From a virus, in IMG/VR virus record IMGVR_UViG_3300032236_001328, positions 1 through 33,319 of that record: DNA of 33,319 bases; one strand, 5' to 3'. The stretch's first letter is position 1, and each line of letters starts with the position of its first letter. This document shows positions 1 to 5,894 of the stretch, one piece after another. The notes under the pieces are model-generated. The model ran no database searches. It was not told the origin of the DNA and saw only the letters and a program-made list of their open reading frames with translations. Made by a program: the position numbers and the translations under genes.

Positions 1-9
1 AAATAATAA

Positions 10-1146
10 ATGAGTAATGAACTTCTACAAAAAGTAATTGACACTACAAATCTCGGAACAACAGGTTCTGATCTCTCAGGTGATGGTCGTACCCTTTCAG
101 GTACTGGTCTTCTATACCCAGATCAAGCTAATCGTTTCCTAGATTACATGTGGGATGCAACAATTTTGGCTAAGGCAGCTCGTACAATCCGTATGCGCTC
201 TAATACAACTGAAATTGATCGTGTTTCAGTAGGTCAAAGAATTATGACAGTTGCTTCTGAAGACAATCCTCGTGATTACACAGGATACGATTCAGGTTCA
301 ACAGGTCAATTCTCAAACGCTGCAGCAACGTTCTCAAAGGTTTCTTTGACAACACGCAAGCTTCGTTTGGATTGGGAACTCTCTTCTGAGTCTCTTGAGG
401 ATAACCTTGAGGGTCCAGATCTAGAGGATCACATTGCACGTCTTATGGCTACCCAGGCTGGTAACGATATCGAGGATGTTCTCATCAACGGTACAGGTAC
501 AAGCACAGGTCTGCTATCTGCATTTAAGGGATTCCGTCAACTCGCAGTTGACAACGCACACGTCGTAGACGCACAAGGCGTTGGACTTGACAAGGCTGTT
601 TTCAACCTTGCTATCAAGACACTCCCACGTAAGTATAAGCAACGTCGCAATCAACTTCGCTTCTTCACAGGATCGAATTTGGTTCAAGACTACCTATACA
701 ACCTAACCGCTAACGCTGGTTCAGTAAATCCATTCGATATCGCTTCTGGCGTTATCCGTGGTGATGTTGCTGCCAACGACGGTGGTCCAGGTACCGTAAC
801 CCCATTCGCTTTCGGTATTCCAGTCATCAACGTTCCGTTGATGGATGAGACTCGTGCAGGTGACTACACAAGCCCATCAGGTCTTCATGGAGATGTCCAC
901 TTGACATTCCCACAGAACTTTATCATTGGTATCAAGCGTGATGTTACAGTCTATCGTCTGTTCCAACCAAAGAAAGATACAATTGAATACACTCTATTCA
1001 TTCGTGTCGGTTGTGCAGTTGAAAACTACGATGCACACGTTATCGTAAAGAACGTCAAGGTTGCAGGTTCAGTCGCTTCTGGCGCATTTGGTTCCGTATC
1101 ACACGGTGCTAATGTAACAGGTGGCTCTGGAACTTACACATTCTAA
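10..1146 (+). CDS. Major capsid protein (HK97-fold type)
   Basis: This 378-aa protein is the likely building block of the icosahedral head. Its size, the N-terminal region leading into DYMWDATILAKAART, the central DIEDVLINGTGT stretch (an E-loop to P-domain type segment), and the late GIKRDVTVYRLF / VGCAVENYDAHVI part resemble HK97-fold capsid proteins of siphoviruses. It is followed at once by connector genes, as expected for this family. No scaffold or protease segment is fused to it; those would lie upstream of the window. The C-terminus is a Gly/Ser/Thr-rich tail of about 25 residues. Arginine is almost always CGT/CGC, unlike neighbouring genes, which fits very high expression. The ATG follows an A-rich stretch, and any Shine-Dalgarno site lies at or beyond the window edge. 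The family call is from recognition, not alignment. Confidence 0.88.
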   Translation: MSNELLQKVIDTTNLGTTGSDLSGDGRTLSGTGLLYPDQANRFLDYMWDATILAKAARTIRMRSNTTEIDRVSVGQRIMTVASEDNPRDYTGYDSGSTGQFSNAAATFSKVSLTTRKLRLDWELSSESLEDNLEGPDLEDHIARLMATQAGNDIEDVLINGTGTSTGLLSAFKGFRQLAVDNAHVVDAQGVGLDKAVFNLAIKTLPRKYKQRRNQLRFFTGSNLVQDYLYNLTANAGSVNPFDIASGVIRGDVAANDGGPGTVTPFAFGIPVINVPLMDETRAGDYTSPSGLHGDVHLTFPQNFIIGIKRDVTVYRLFQPKKDTIEYTLFIRVGCAVENYDAHVIVKNVKVAGSVASGAFGSVSHGANVTGGSGTYTF

Positions 1147-1173
1147 TTTAATTAATTTTAATTAGATGCAAGG

Positions 1174-1201
1174 CAAGGGAGATATTAAAGTATCTCCCTT
1201 G
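1174..1201 (+). terminator. Hairpin after the capsid gene
   Basis: A perfect 11-bp inverted repeat (CAAGGGAGATA, 6-nt loop, TATCTCCCTTG) lies 27 bases after the capsid stop codon. It lacks a run of T after the stem (ACCATTTTC follows), so it may act as a weak terminator, a stabilising 3' end for capsid mRNA, or both. A promoter-like element follows at 1211. Confidence 0.6.
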
Positions 1202-1210
1202 ACCATTTTC

Positions 1211-1219
1211 TGATATAAT
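1211..1219 (+). promoter_or_regulatory. Extended -10 promoter, TGATATAAT
   Basis: The sequence TGATATAAT matches the extended -10 consensus (TGn + TATAAT). No -35 box is seen at 16-18 bases; the TTGACC at 1199 is only 9 bases away. It sits 23 bases before the next start codon, right after the capsid hairpin. The same 9-mer recurs in other gaps of this window. Confidence 0.6.
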
Positions 1220-1241
1220 TAACAATGACGAAAGGATTTAA

Positions 1242-1637
1242 ATGTCATTTTTAGACTTAAAAATCACAGAACTAAGAAAAGTTGCGGACTCTTTTGGAGT
1301 AGACGTAACAGCAGCAAAAACAAAGCAAGAGATTGCAGCCATTCTTGAAGAAGAAGGAATCTCTTACCAAATGTACAACAAATTTACTGGGGCGGAAAAG
1401 CAAGAAATTGAAGTTCCAGAAGTAGAGAAGAAAAAGAGAGAAAAGATTATGAAGACAGAAGATGCAGTTCTTGTAAAGATGGAAAGAGGAAATTTCTCAT
1501 ATCAGGCATTAGGCCACACATTTACTCAAGAACATCCTTTTGTAGCTATGTCAGAATCTGACGCTCAAAAGATTTTTGATACACAATCAGGTTTTCGCCT
1601 TGCTACTCCCCGAGAGGCGCAAGAGTACTACGCATAA
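1242..1637 (+). CDS. Small head-region protein with Rho-N/HeH-like N-terminus
   Basis: This 131-aa protein of unknown role lies directly after the capsid gene. Residues 5-37 (LKITELRKVADSFGVDV, then a K-rich turn and IAAILEEEGI) read like a HeH / Rho N-terminal helix-extended loop-helix module. Such modules are common in small genes behind phage capsid genes and are thought to bind nucleic acid or tether proteins. Residues 45-80 are strongly charged (many K and E), and the C-terminal half resembles a small beta-rich domain. The ATG has an AAAGGA ribosome site 6-11 bases upstream. It could be a head decoration or head-tail accessory protein; that role comes from position only. Confidence 0.7.
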   Translation: MSFLDLKITELRKVADSFGVDVTAAKTKQEIAAILEEEGISYQMYNKFTGAEKQEIEVPEVEKKKREKIMKTEDAVLVKMERGNFSYQALGHTFTQEHPFVAMSESDAQKIFDTQSGFRLATPREAQEYYA

Positions 1638-1651
1638 CGGAGGCGTTCTAA

Positions 1652-2599
1652 TTGCAAGATATCGTCAGAGGAACCCAAGAAAGAATATACTTAAACATCT
1701 ATGATAATGGATCTTTGGTGCAAGCCGATACAGTTCCTACGATATCAATTTATGATGCAGATGATGACGCTGTTGCACTAGTTGGTTTTTCCAGCAATGT
1801 TGTTGATGAACCACAGACTGGCCTATACTCATATAATATTACGCCAGATTTAACACAATTAAATAGAGTCTTAGAGGTAGTATGGAGCTATTCACTGAAT
1901 GGCCACCATACTACCCAAAAAGATTTTTATAGAGTAGAAAATGTATATGCGTCTATAAGTGAAATTATAGACTTTTTAAACTTTGGAGCTACTCCAGCAG
2001 ATCTTAACTACCATGATCCAAGTCAGATTCAAGCTGCTGAAAAGTTAGCAAGAACAATCATTGATGGATATACTGGTCAATCATTTACTCAGTATTACGG
2101 GTCACAAGAACAATTTGGAAAAGGCTCAGATGCTTGCGAGTTAACAGAAAAGATGTTGACTCTTGACAAGGTTTGGGAAAACGATATTCTTTTAATTGAT
2201 AATACTGTTAATCCAGTATTCAATAACTTTGGATTTAAATTAGAAATTAGTCCAACTGGAAAAGCAGTTAGAATAGTAAATCAAGGCTGGGATGTAAGAT
2301 ACGATAATCAAGTTGATCCAGCAGTCCTATATTATGGAAGATTTAGAGATGCTGCAAGATATAAGTTCCAGGGACAAATAGGCTACAAGTATGTGCCAGA
2401 AGACATTAAGATTGCAGCAATGCTCTTGACCAATGACATTCTTGCAAATGATTATAACTGGAGAAACAAATATCTAAGCAAGGTTAATCTTTCAGAAATT
2501 TCATTTGAAATGGCGGGAGGAGCATTTAACGGAACAGGTAATGTAACCGTAGATAACATCTTGGATCAATACCGTAACGTTAATATCGTAATCATTTAA
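1652..2599 (+). CDS. Head-tail connector / adaptor protein
   Basis: A 315-aa protein that probably attaches below the portal as the first ring of the connector. The start is TTG at 1652, with a good GGAGG 8 bases upstream; no ATG fits as well. Residues 1-100 look like an immunoglobulin-like beta domain, which is extra compared with minimal adaptors. Residues 105-200 (SISEIIDFLNF..., ARTIIDGYTGQSF) resemble the helical gp6/gp15-type adaptor core, whose members begin with a short helix pair and carry an AxxxIxxYTG-like segment. The C-terminal part (VPEDIKIAAMLLTNDIL) again matches adaptor proteins. The stop codon overlaps the next ATG (TAATG), so translation is coupled. The role rests on gene order plus these segments. 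Confidence 0.65.
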   Translation: MQDIVRGTQERIYLNIYDNGSLVQADTVPTISIYDADDDAVALVGFSSNVVDEPQTGLYSYNITPDLTQLNRVLEVVWSYSLNGHHTTQKDFYRVENVYASISEIIDFLNFGATPADLNYHDPSQIQAAEKLARTIIDGYTGQSFTQYYGSQEQFGKGSDACELTEKMLTLDKVWENDILLIDNTVNPVFNNFGFKLEISPTGKAVRIVNQGWDVRYDNQVDPAVLYYGRFRDAARYKFQGQIGYKYVPEDIKIAAMLLTNDILANDYNWRNKYLSKVNLSEISFEMAGGAFNGTGNVTVDNILDQYRNVNIVII

Positions 2600-3051
2600 T
2601 GTTTAATTCATCACTTATTGCTTCTATAATGAATATGACCACAGAAGTCTGGGTCCAGCAAAACTTTCAAGACGAAAACACAGGTGCTATAAGCAGAGAA
2701 TGGATTTATCAAAAAACCATTCAGTGCAAGATAGAACCAATTAAGTCTGGTGGTGCTTCGACCAGAGGCGACAACAAAGCTTTTGACAGAGGTAGTGCAG
2801 GCGGTTATGCTGAAAAGCTTCAGATTAAAGTAAAGTCTCTTGAGTTATTAAGTAAGCGTTGGAGATTAACGGCAGTTCGCTCAAGTGATAATCAACCAGT
2901 GTTTGTTGAGATTGATAGATACGATCAGCCAGACTCAATATTTGAAGTATTCTCCTCACACCCAGTGCTAGACCCATTTGGCAAAGTTTCTTATTTTGAA
3001 GCAACACTACAAAGGGTACCAGTACAAGATAATGATAAAACTATCAATTGA
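2599..3051 (+). CDS. Head-closure (stopper) protein
   Basis: This 150-aa protein fills the position where siphoviruses encode the head-closure or stopper ring between adaptor and tail. It has a beta-rich pattern (TEVWVQQNF, REWIYQKTIQCKIEP, KLQIKVKSLELLSKRWRLTAV) typical of the small barrel of the SPP1 gp16 / HK97 gp7 group, and a final FEATLQRV strand. The start overlaps the upstream stop codon by one base (TAATG) and has no clear ribosome site, so it is probably translated by coupling. It overlaps the next gene by 20 bases. Confidence 0.6.
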   Translation: MFNSSLIASIMNMTTEVWVQQNFQDENTGAISREWIYQKTIQCKIEPIKSGGASTRGDNKAFDRGSAGGYAEKLQIKVKSLELLSKRWRLTAVRSSDNQPVFVEIDRYDQPDSIFEVFSSHPVLDPFGKVSYFEATLQRVPVQDNDKTIN

Positions 3052-3760
3052 TCAAAAAAGCATAAATGCTTTAAACAATGAAATAAACCTTAAAGTTGAA
3101 GCCATCGGACAGATGACCAAATCAGCTTTTCTTGACGAAGTTGCTAAAGCAGCTTTTACAATCATTACTGAAAGATTTGTATTGGCAGCTGATAGATATG
3201 CTGTAAGAAACCCAAGAGCAATGCACCACGTTTATGAATGGAAAAGCTTGGGAAATCCAAATGCAAGACTTTTTATACTAGATAGAACTTCCATAGTAAA
3301 TGGCAATTTAGTCATTACTTCAAGGTTTACACAATCTAGAGTTCCAGTTCCTATTGATCCAGAATTATTAATTCCAGGAAAAACTGGTAAGTATGTAAAT
3401 TCAAGAAACGTATTTAGAAATAAAGCTCAGGTCATGGAAGATGGTCAGCAGATAACATACGAAGCTCAAAGAATGCTTGCCTTTAAGAGTATTGGAGGTC
3501 TTCATTTCATAAGACCTGGAACCATAGTCAATATTAAAAATCCTGGCGGGGTAGCCACCAAAAATGCATTTAGTACTTTCATGTTAGATTGGTATAATAG
3601 TAATGCACAATCAATCATGGATGCTTCAGGGTTATATGAAAAAATAGTTAATGATACATCTTTGCTATTAAGCAGAAATGGTACTGGCATGGAAGATGTT
3701 CAAAAGTTGGTTACAGAAATTGCAAATACAGTAAGTGCGGGGAAGGTACAAATTAAATGA
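3032..3760 (+). CDS. Neck / tail-completion protein
   Basis: A 242-aa protein in the slot usually taken by the HK97 gp10-like neck or tail-completion protein, between head closure and tail terminator. I chose ATG at 3032 over the upstream in-frame start at 2978, because 2978 would overlap the previous gene by more than 70 bases and add a poor leader. The start at 3032 overlaps it by 20. Residues 1-60 form a predicted helix (KSAFLDEVAKAAFTIITERF) that resembles gp10-like proteins. The rest is not recognisable to me and makes it longer than the usual 110-150 aa. It ends in an ATGA overlap with the next gene. Confidence 0.5.
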   Translation: MIKLSIDQKSINALNNEINLKVEAIGQMTKSAFLDEVAKAAFTIITERFVLAADRYAVRNPRAMHHVYEWKSLGNPNARLFILDRTSIVNGNLVITSRFTQSRVPVPIDPELLIPGKTGKYVNSRNVFRNKAQVMEDGQQITYEAQRMLAFKSIGGLHFIRPGTIVNIKNPGGVATKNAFSTFMLDWYNSNAQSIMDASGLYEKIVNDTSLLLSRNGTGMEDVQKLVTEIANTVSAGKVQIK

Positions 3761-4269
3761 CAGACTACTCATACGTTGCCTCATATGATGTCCGTAAGGT
3801 GCTTTTAAGCGAGTTAGAAGCTCATGGCCTATACGACCCTAACAACTACTGGGCAGATGGCTTTAATAAGCCTATGAACCCAATCATACCTGCACAGCAA
3901 GTTCCAGAAATGAATAACCTTTTGCCTGGAAAGACATACATAGTTTATGATGTTCTACAAAAGCATACAAATACCCAATGGTGGATGTCTGAAGAAACTA
4001 TCACATTTGATATAGTCTCCAGAGATGCCACAGAGATTCAGTCTATGATCAATATGATTACAGACCTATTTAGAAGATTTGACCTATCGGCTAGAGATGT
4101 TAACTTAACTCTAGTCTCAGGAAGCCCATTTGTCTATCATTATTTTAGACTTGAGCAAGCTGACCCAGTTCAAGCTTTTCAAAATGAAGGTGGGTTCATG
4201 AATGGAGTTATTAGCATCCATTACTCCTATACCCGTGAAACGGACTCCACAACAGGACGATACCTGTAA
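3757..4269 (+). CDS. Tail terminator protein
   Basis: A 170-aa protein directly before the tail tube gene, matching the place of the lambda gpU / SPP1 gp17 tail terminator that caps the growing tail and joins it to the head. The fold pattern fits: an N-terminal helix (VRKVLLSELEAHGL), beta strands (KTYIVYDVL, EETITFDIVS), the helix TEIQSMINMITDLFRRFDLSA, then strands VYHYFRLEQ and GVISIHYSYTRE. ATG at 3757 shares bases with the previous stop (ATGA), and GGGGAAGG lies about 11 bases upstream. A strong hairpin follows at 4288. Confidence 0.62.
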   Translation: MTDYSYVASYDVRKVLLSELEAHGLYDPNNYWADGFNKPMNPIIPAQQVPEMNNLLPGKTYIVYDVLQKHTNTQWWMSEETITFDIVSRDATEIQSMINMITDLFRRFDLSARDVNLTLVSGSPFVYHYFRLEQADPVQAFQNEGGFMNGVISIHYSYTRETDSTTGRYL

Positions 4270-4287
4270 GTTTGTTTTATTACAAAT

Positions 4288-4330
4288 AGATGATATCATT
4301 TACGTGAGGAAGTAAATTGTCATCTTTTTT
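4288..4330 (+). terminator. Intrinsic terminator after the connector genes
   Basis: An interrupted stem pairs AGATGATA with TGTCATCT and ATTTAC with GTAAAT, with a 2-nt bulge and an 8-nt loop (GTGAGGAA). T-residues follow at 4325-4330, so this is a good Rho-independent terminator shape. It lies 18 bases after the tail-terminator gene and 34 bases before the tail-tube ATG. Confidence 0.65.
4291..4299 (+). promoter_or_regulatory. Possible extended -10 promoter inside the terminator stem
   Basis: TGATATCAT differs by one base from the TGATATAAT element repeated in this window, at a weakly conserved -10 position. It lies in the left arm of the hairpin at 4288-4330. Initiation about 7 bases downstream would start RNA in the hairpin loop. 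It would serve the tail-tube gene at 4365, which otherwise has no visible promoter between the terminator and its start. Confidence 0.4.
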
Positions 4331-4364
4331 AACTTAAAATAAATAAGGTGGTGAAAAATAAAAA

Positions 4365-5126
4365 ATGGCTACAAGTACTAGAAACGTAATCGTCGGAGCA
4401 GCAAACCTATTCATCTCGAATAAGAATGGTGCCGTCCGCCCAACTACAAAAGCAACAGATATCTCAAGTCTTCTCACAGCAGGCTCATCTGCTCGTGCAG
4501 CGATTAACTCAGGAACTGACTACCGTGAAGTAGGATTTACATCAACAGGTATTGAAATCTCATACGAACCAAATTATGGTGAAGTTATGGTGGATCAACT
4601 CCTTGATGCTGCTCGTCTATTCAAGCAAACACTTAAGGTTATCCTTAAGACAGAGCTCGTAGAAGCGACACTAGAAAACCTTACACTCTCATGGGGTCAA
4701 TCAGATTTCTACACAGATGCATCAGGTAACCCAGTCTACACATTGACAAATACAGGTACATCTTCAACTTATAAGTCTACACTTAACTTAGCAGCAGGTG
4801 CTGTTGGTGATACACCAGTTGAGCGTACACTTATTGCAGTAGGATCAGCTCCACGTCAAATTGGATCATCTTACGATCCATCTGCAGGTTCACCTGCAGG
4901 TACAGGTGCAGCAGTTTCTCCTCTTCACACTTCAGATCTTAAGCAAAAAGAGCGTGTATATGTTGCTCGTCGTGTTGTTAACATTGACACAACAATGCAT
5001 GGTCTAAAGCGTGATGCAGCAACCGTGTTCCCAGTGAACTTCCGTTGCTTGCCTGACGACTCTCAAACAGAGTATGCGGGAACTGAATATGGTGTCGTAA
5101 TTGACCGTGTTTGGGGAACTATCTAA
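4365..5126 (+). CDS. Major tail tube protein
   Basis: A 253-aa protein placed between the tail terminator and the tail-assembly chaperones, as major tail proteins are. The N-terminus (RNVIVGAANLFIS) and the EVGFTSTGIEISYEPNYGEV segment, followed by MVDQLLDAARLFKQ, resemble actinophage-type and lambda gpV-type tube subunits. It would polymerise into the hollow tail tube. A ribosome site AAGGTGG lies 13 bases before the ATG with a very A-rich spacer. Arginine codons are mostly CGT, as in the capsid gene, which is a sign of high expression. It is flanked by hairpins on both sides (4288 and 5176), so it is probably made from its own short mRNA. Confidence 0.82.
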   Translation: MATSTRNVIVGAANLFISNKNGAVRPTTKATDISSLLTAGSSARAAINSGTDYREVGFTSTGIEISYEPNYGEVMVDQLLDAARLFKQTLKVILKTELVEATLENLTLSWGQSDFYTDASGNPVYTLTNTGTSSTYKSTLNLAAGAVGDTPVERTLIAVGSAPRQIGSSYDPSAGSPAGTGAAVSPLHTSDLKQKERVYVARRVVNIDTTMHGLKRDAATVFPVNFRCLPDDSQTEYAGTEYGVVIDRVWGTI

Positions 5127-5175
5127 TCTACCGATTAGACTACAACTTAATATAGACAACTTAATATTATTAATT

Positions 5176-5210
5176 CCCTTCCCACTTAGGTGGGGAGGGT
5201 CTTAATATTT
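5176..5210 (+). terminator. Terminator after the tail tube gene
   Basis: A 10-bp stem (CCCTTCCCAC / GTGGGGAGGG, one T-G wobble, loop TTAG) at 5176-5199 is followed by TCTTAATATTT. It is G+C-rich against an A+T-rich background. It should end most tail-tube transcripts. Confidence 0.75.
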
Positions 5211-5229
5211 ATGTATAAGCGTAATTTAT

Positions 5230-5238
5230 TGGTATAAT
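5230..5238 (+). promoter_or_regulatory. Extended -10 promoter, TGGTATAAT
   Basis: TGGTATAAT lies 28 bases before the TTG start of the chaperone gene and directly after the tail-tube terminator. No -35 box is evident. It would restart transcription for the chaperones and the tape measure. Confidence 0.6.
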
Positions 5239-5265
5239 TTAGGAAACAGAATAAGGAGCATTAAC

Positions 5266-5601
5266 TTGCCAACAACAGTATACGATGTAGTAGAAATTGA
5301 GCTCTCTAACGGTGATACAATCACACTTAGACCTCTACCAATTAAGCAATTAAAGAAGTTTATGACAGTAATCAAAGCAGTAGATACAGATAGCGTTTCT
5401 TCAGAAGATGAAGTTATGGATGTCTTTATTAAAGGTGCAATGATTTGTCTTGAAGCTTTTAAGCCAGAATTATCTCAAGATAGAGATAAGTTTGAGGAGA
5501 TTGTTGAAATCCCTACGATGATGAAGATTCTTGAAATCTGCGGGGGATTAAAGCTTGACGACCCAAACCTTCTGGGAGCAGCTCTAGTTGGGACGAACTA
5601 G
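5266..5601 (+). CDS. Tail assembly chaperone, short form
   Basis: A 111-aa protein (lambda gpG analogue) that would coat the tape measure during tail assembly and then leave. The start is TTG with AAGGAG 7 bases upstream. The opening (VVEIELSNGDTITLRPLPIKQLKKFM) and helix-rich body (VMDVFIKGAMICLEAF) are typical of these chaperones, as is its place between tube protein and tape measure. Codons CCA-AAC at 5563-5568, preceded by C, form a canonical -1 slip site. Most ribosomes should read through to the TAG at 5599; a minority should shift into the frame ending at 5891, making a 208-aa long form. Confidence 0.82.
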   Translation: MPTTVYDVVEIELSNGDTITLRPLPIKQLKKFMTVIKAVDTDSVSSEDEVMDVFIKGAMICLEAFKPELSQDRDKFEEIVEIPTMMKILEICGGLKLDDPNLLGAALVGTN

Positions 5602-5613
5602 ATCTCCGCTCCT
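5562..5613 (+). promoter_or_regulatory. Programmed -1 frameshift signal (CCCAAAC plus stem)
   Basis: The heptamer C-CCA-AAC is in the correct phase for a tandem -1 slip to CCC-AAA. About 6 bases downstream begins a two-part stem: GGAGC at 5575-5579 pairs with GCTCC at 5608-5612, and inside it TCTAGTT (5583-5589) pairs with AACTAGA (5596-5602). The -1 frame is closed by TGA at 5556, just before the heptamer, and open to 5891. Slip site, spacer, structure and position between tube and tape-measure genes all fit the tail-chaperone frameshift known from lambda and many siphoviruses. Confidence 0.85.
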
Positions 5614-5891
5614 TGGAGTCCGAAGTTTTCTTGCTCGGTCATTGGAAAAACTTTGATGAGCTAGAAAGTAATCTTTCGCTAGAAGAATTAATGGCCCTCA
5701 TTGAATTTTCTAGAAATAAAGATTACAAGGAAAAAAAGTTTGTTGCTGCCGTAAACGGAGTAGATATTGATGAAGATAGCGAGGAATCTACATCAAGAAC
5801 AAGTGATATCCTTATTAACCAAGGACAACACGCAAGCGACGAAGGATTTGGCATCAACGAAGGTCTAGGTCATATGCAATTGGGAGAGTGA
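5568..5891 (+). CDS. Tail assembly chaperone, -1 frameshift extension
   Basis: This is the C-terminal part of the long chaperone (lambda gpGT analogue), reached by the -1 shift at 5562-5568. The product would be codons 1-101 of the 5266 frame joined to 107 further residues beginning PSGSSSSWDELDLRSLESE. The extension is acidic and helical (FDELESNLSLEELMALIEF) and contains a KEKKFVAAVNGVDID segment, which is usual for these extensions. There it would contact the tape measure or recruit tube subunits. A lone TTG at 5613 exists, but without a ribosome site, so separate translation is unlikely. It ends four bases before the tape-measure ATG. Confidence 0.82.
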   Translation, partial: PSGSSSSWDELDLRSLESEVFLLGHWKNFDELESNLSLEELMALIEFSRNKDYKEKKFVAAVNGVDIDEDSEESTSRTSDILINQGQHASDEGFGINEGLGHMQLGE

Positions 5892-5894
5892 TGA

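Noticed and set aside
2978-3031. Start of the neck protein at 2978
   Set aside because: It would overlap the head-closure gene by 74 bases; ATG 3032 fits usual overlaps.
3590-3598. TGGTATAAT inside the neck protein gene
   Set aside because: It encodes Trp-Tyr-Asn in a conserved-looking reading frame and is not before a start codon; one such match is expected by chance.
4317-4337. Six-codon leader peptide frame (TTG 4317) before the tail-tube gene
   Set aside because: It falls within the terminator's right arm and has no regulatory residues that would argue for attenuation.
5541-5547. CGGGGGA as the chaperone slip site
   Set aside because: In the zero frame it reads GGG-GGA after C, which is not an X-XXY-YYZ heptamer, and the -1 frame still meets TGA at 5556 after it.
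5613-5891. A separate gene beginning at TTG 5613
   Set aside because: No ribosome site, and the frame is explained better as the -1 frameshift extension of the chaperone from 5568.
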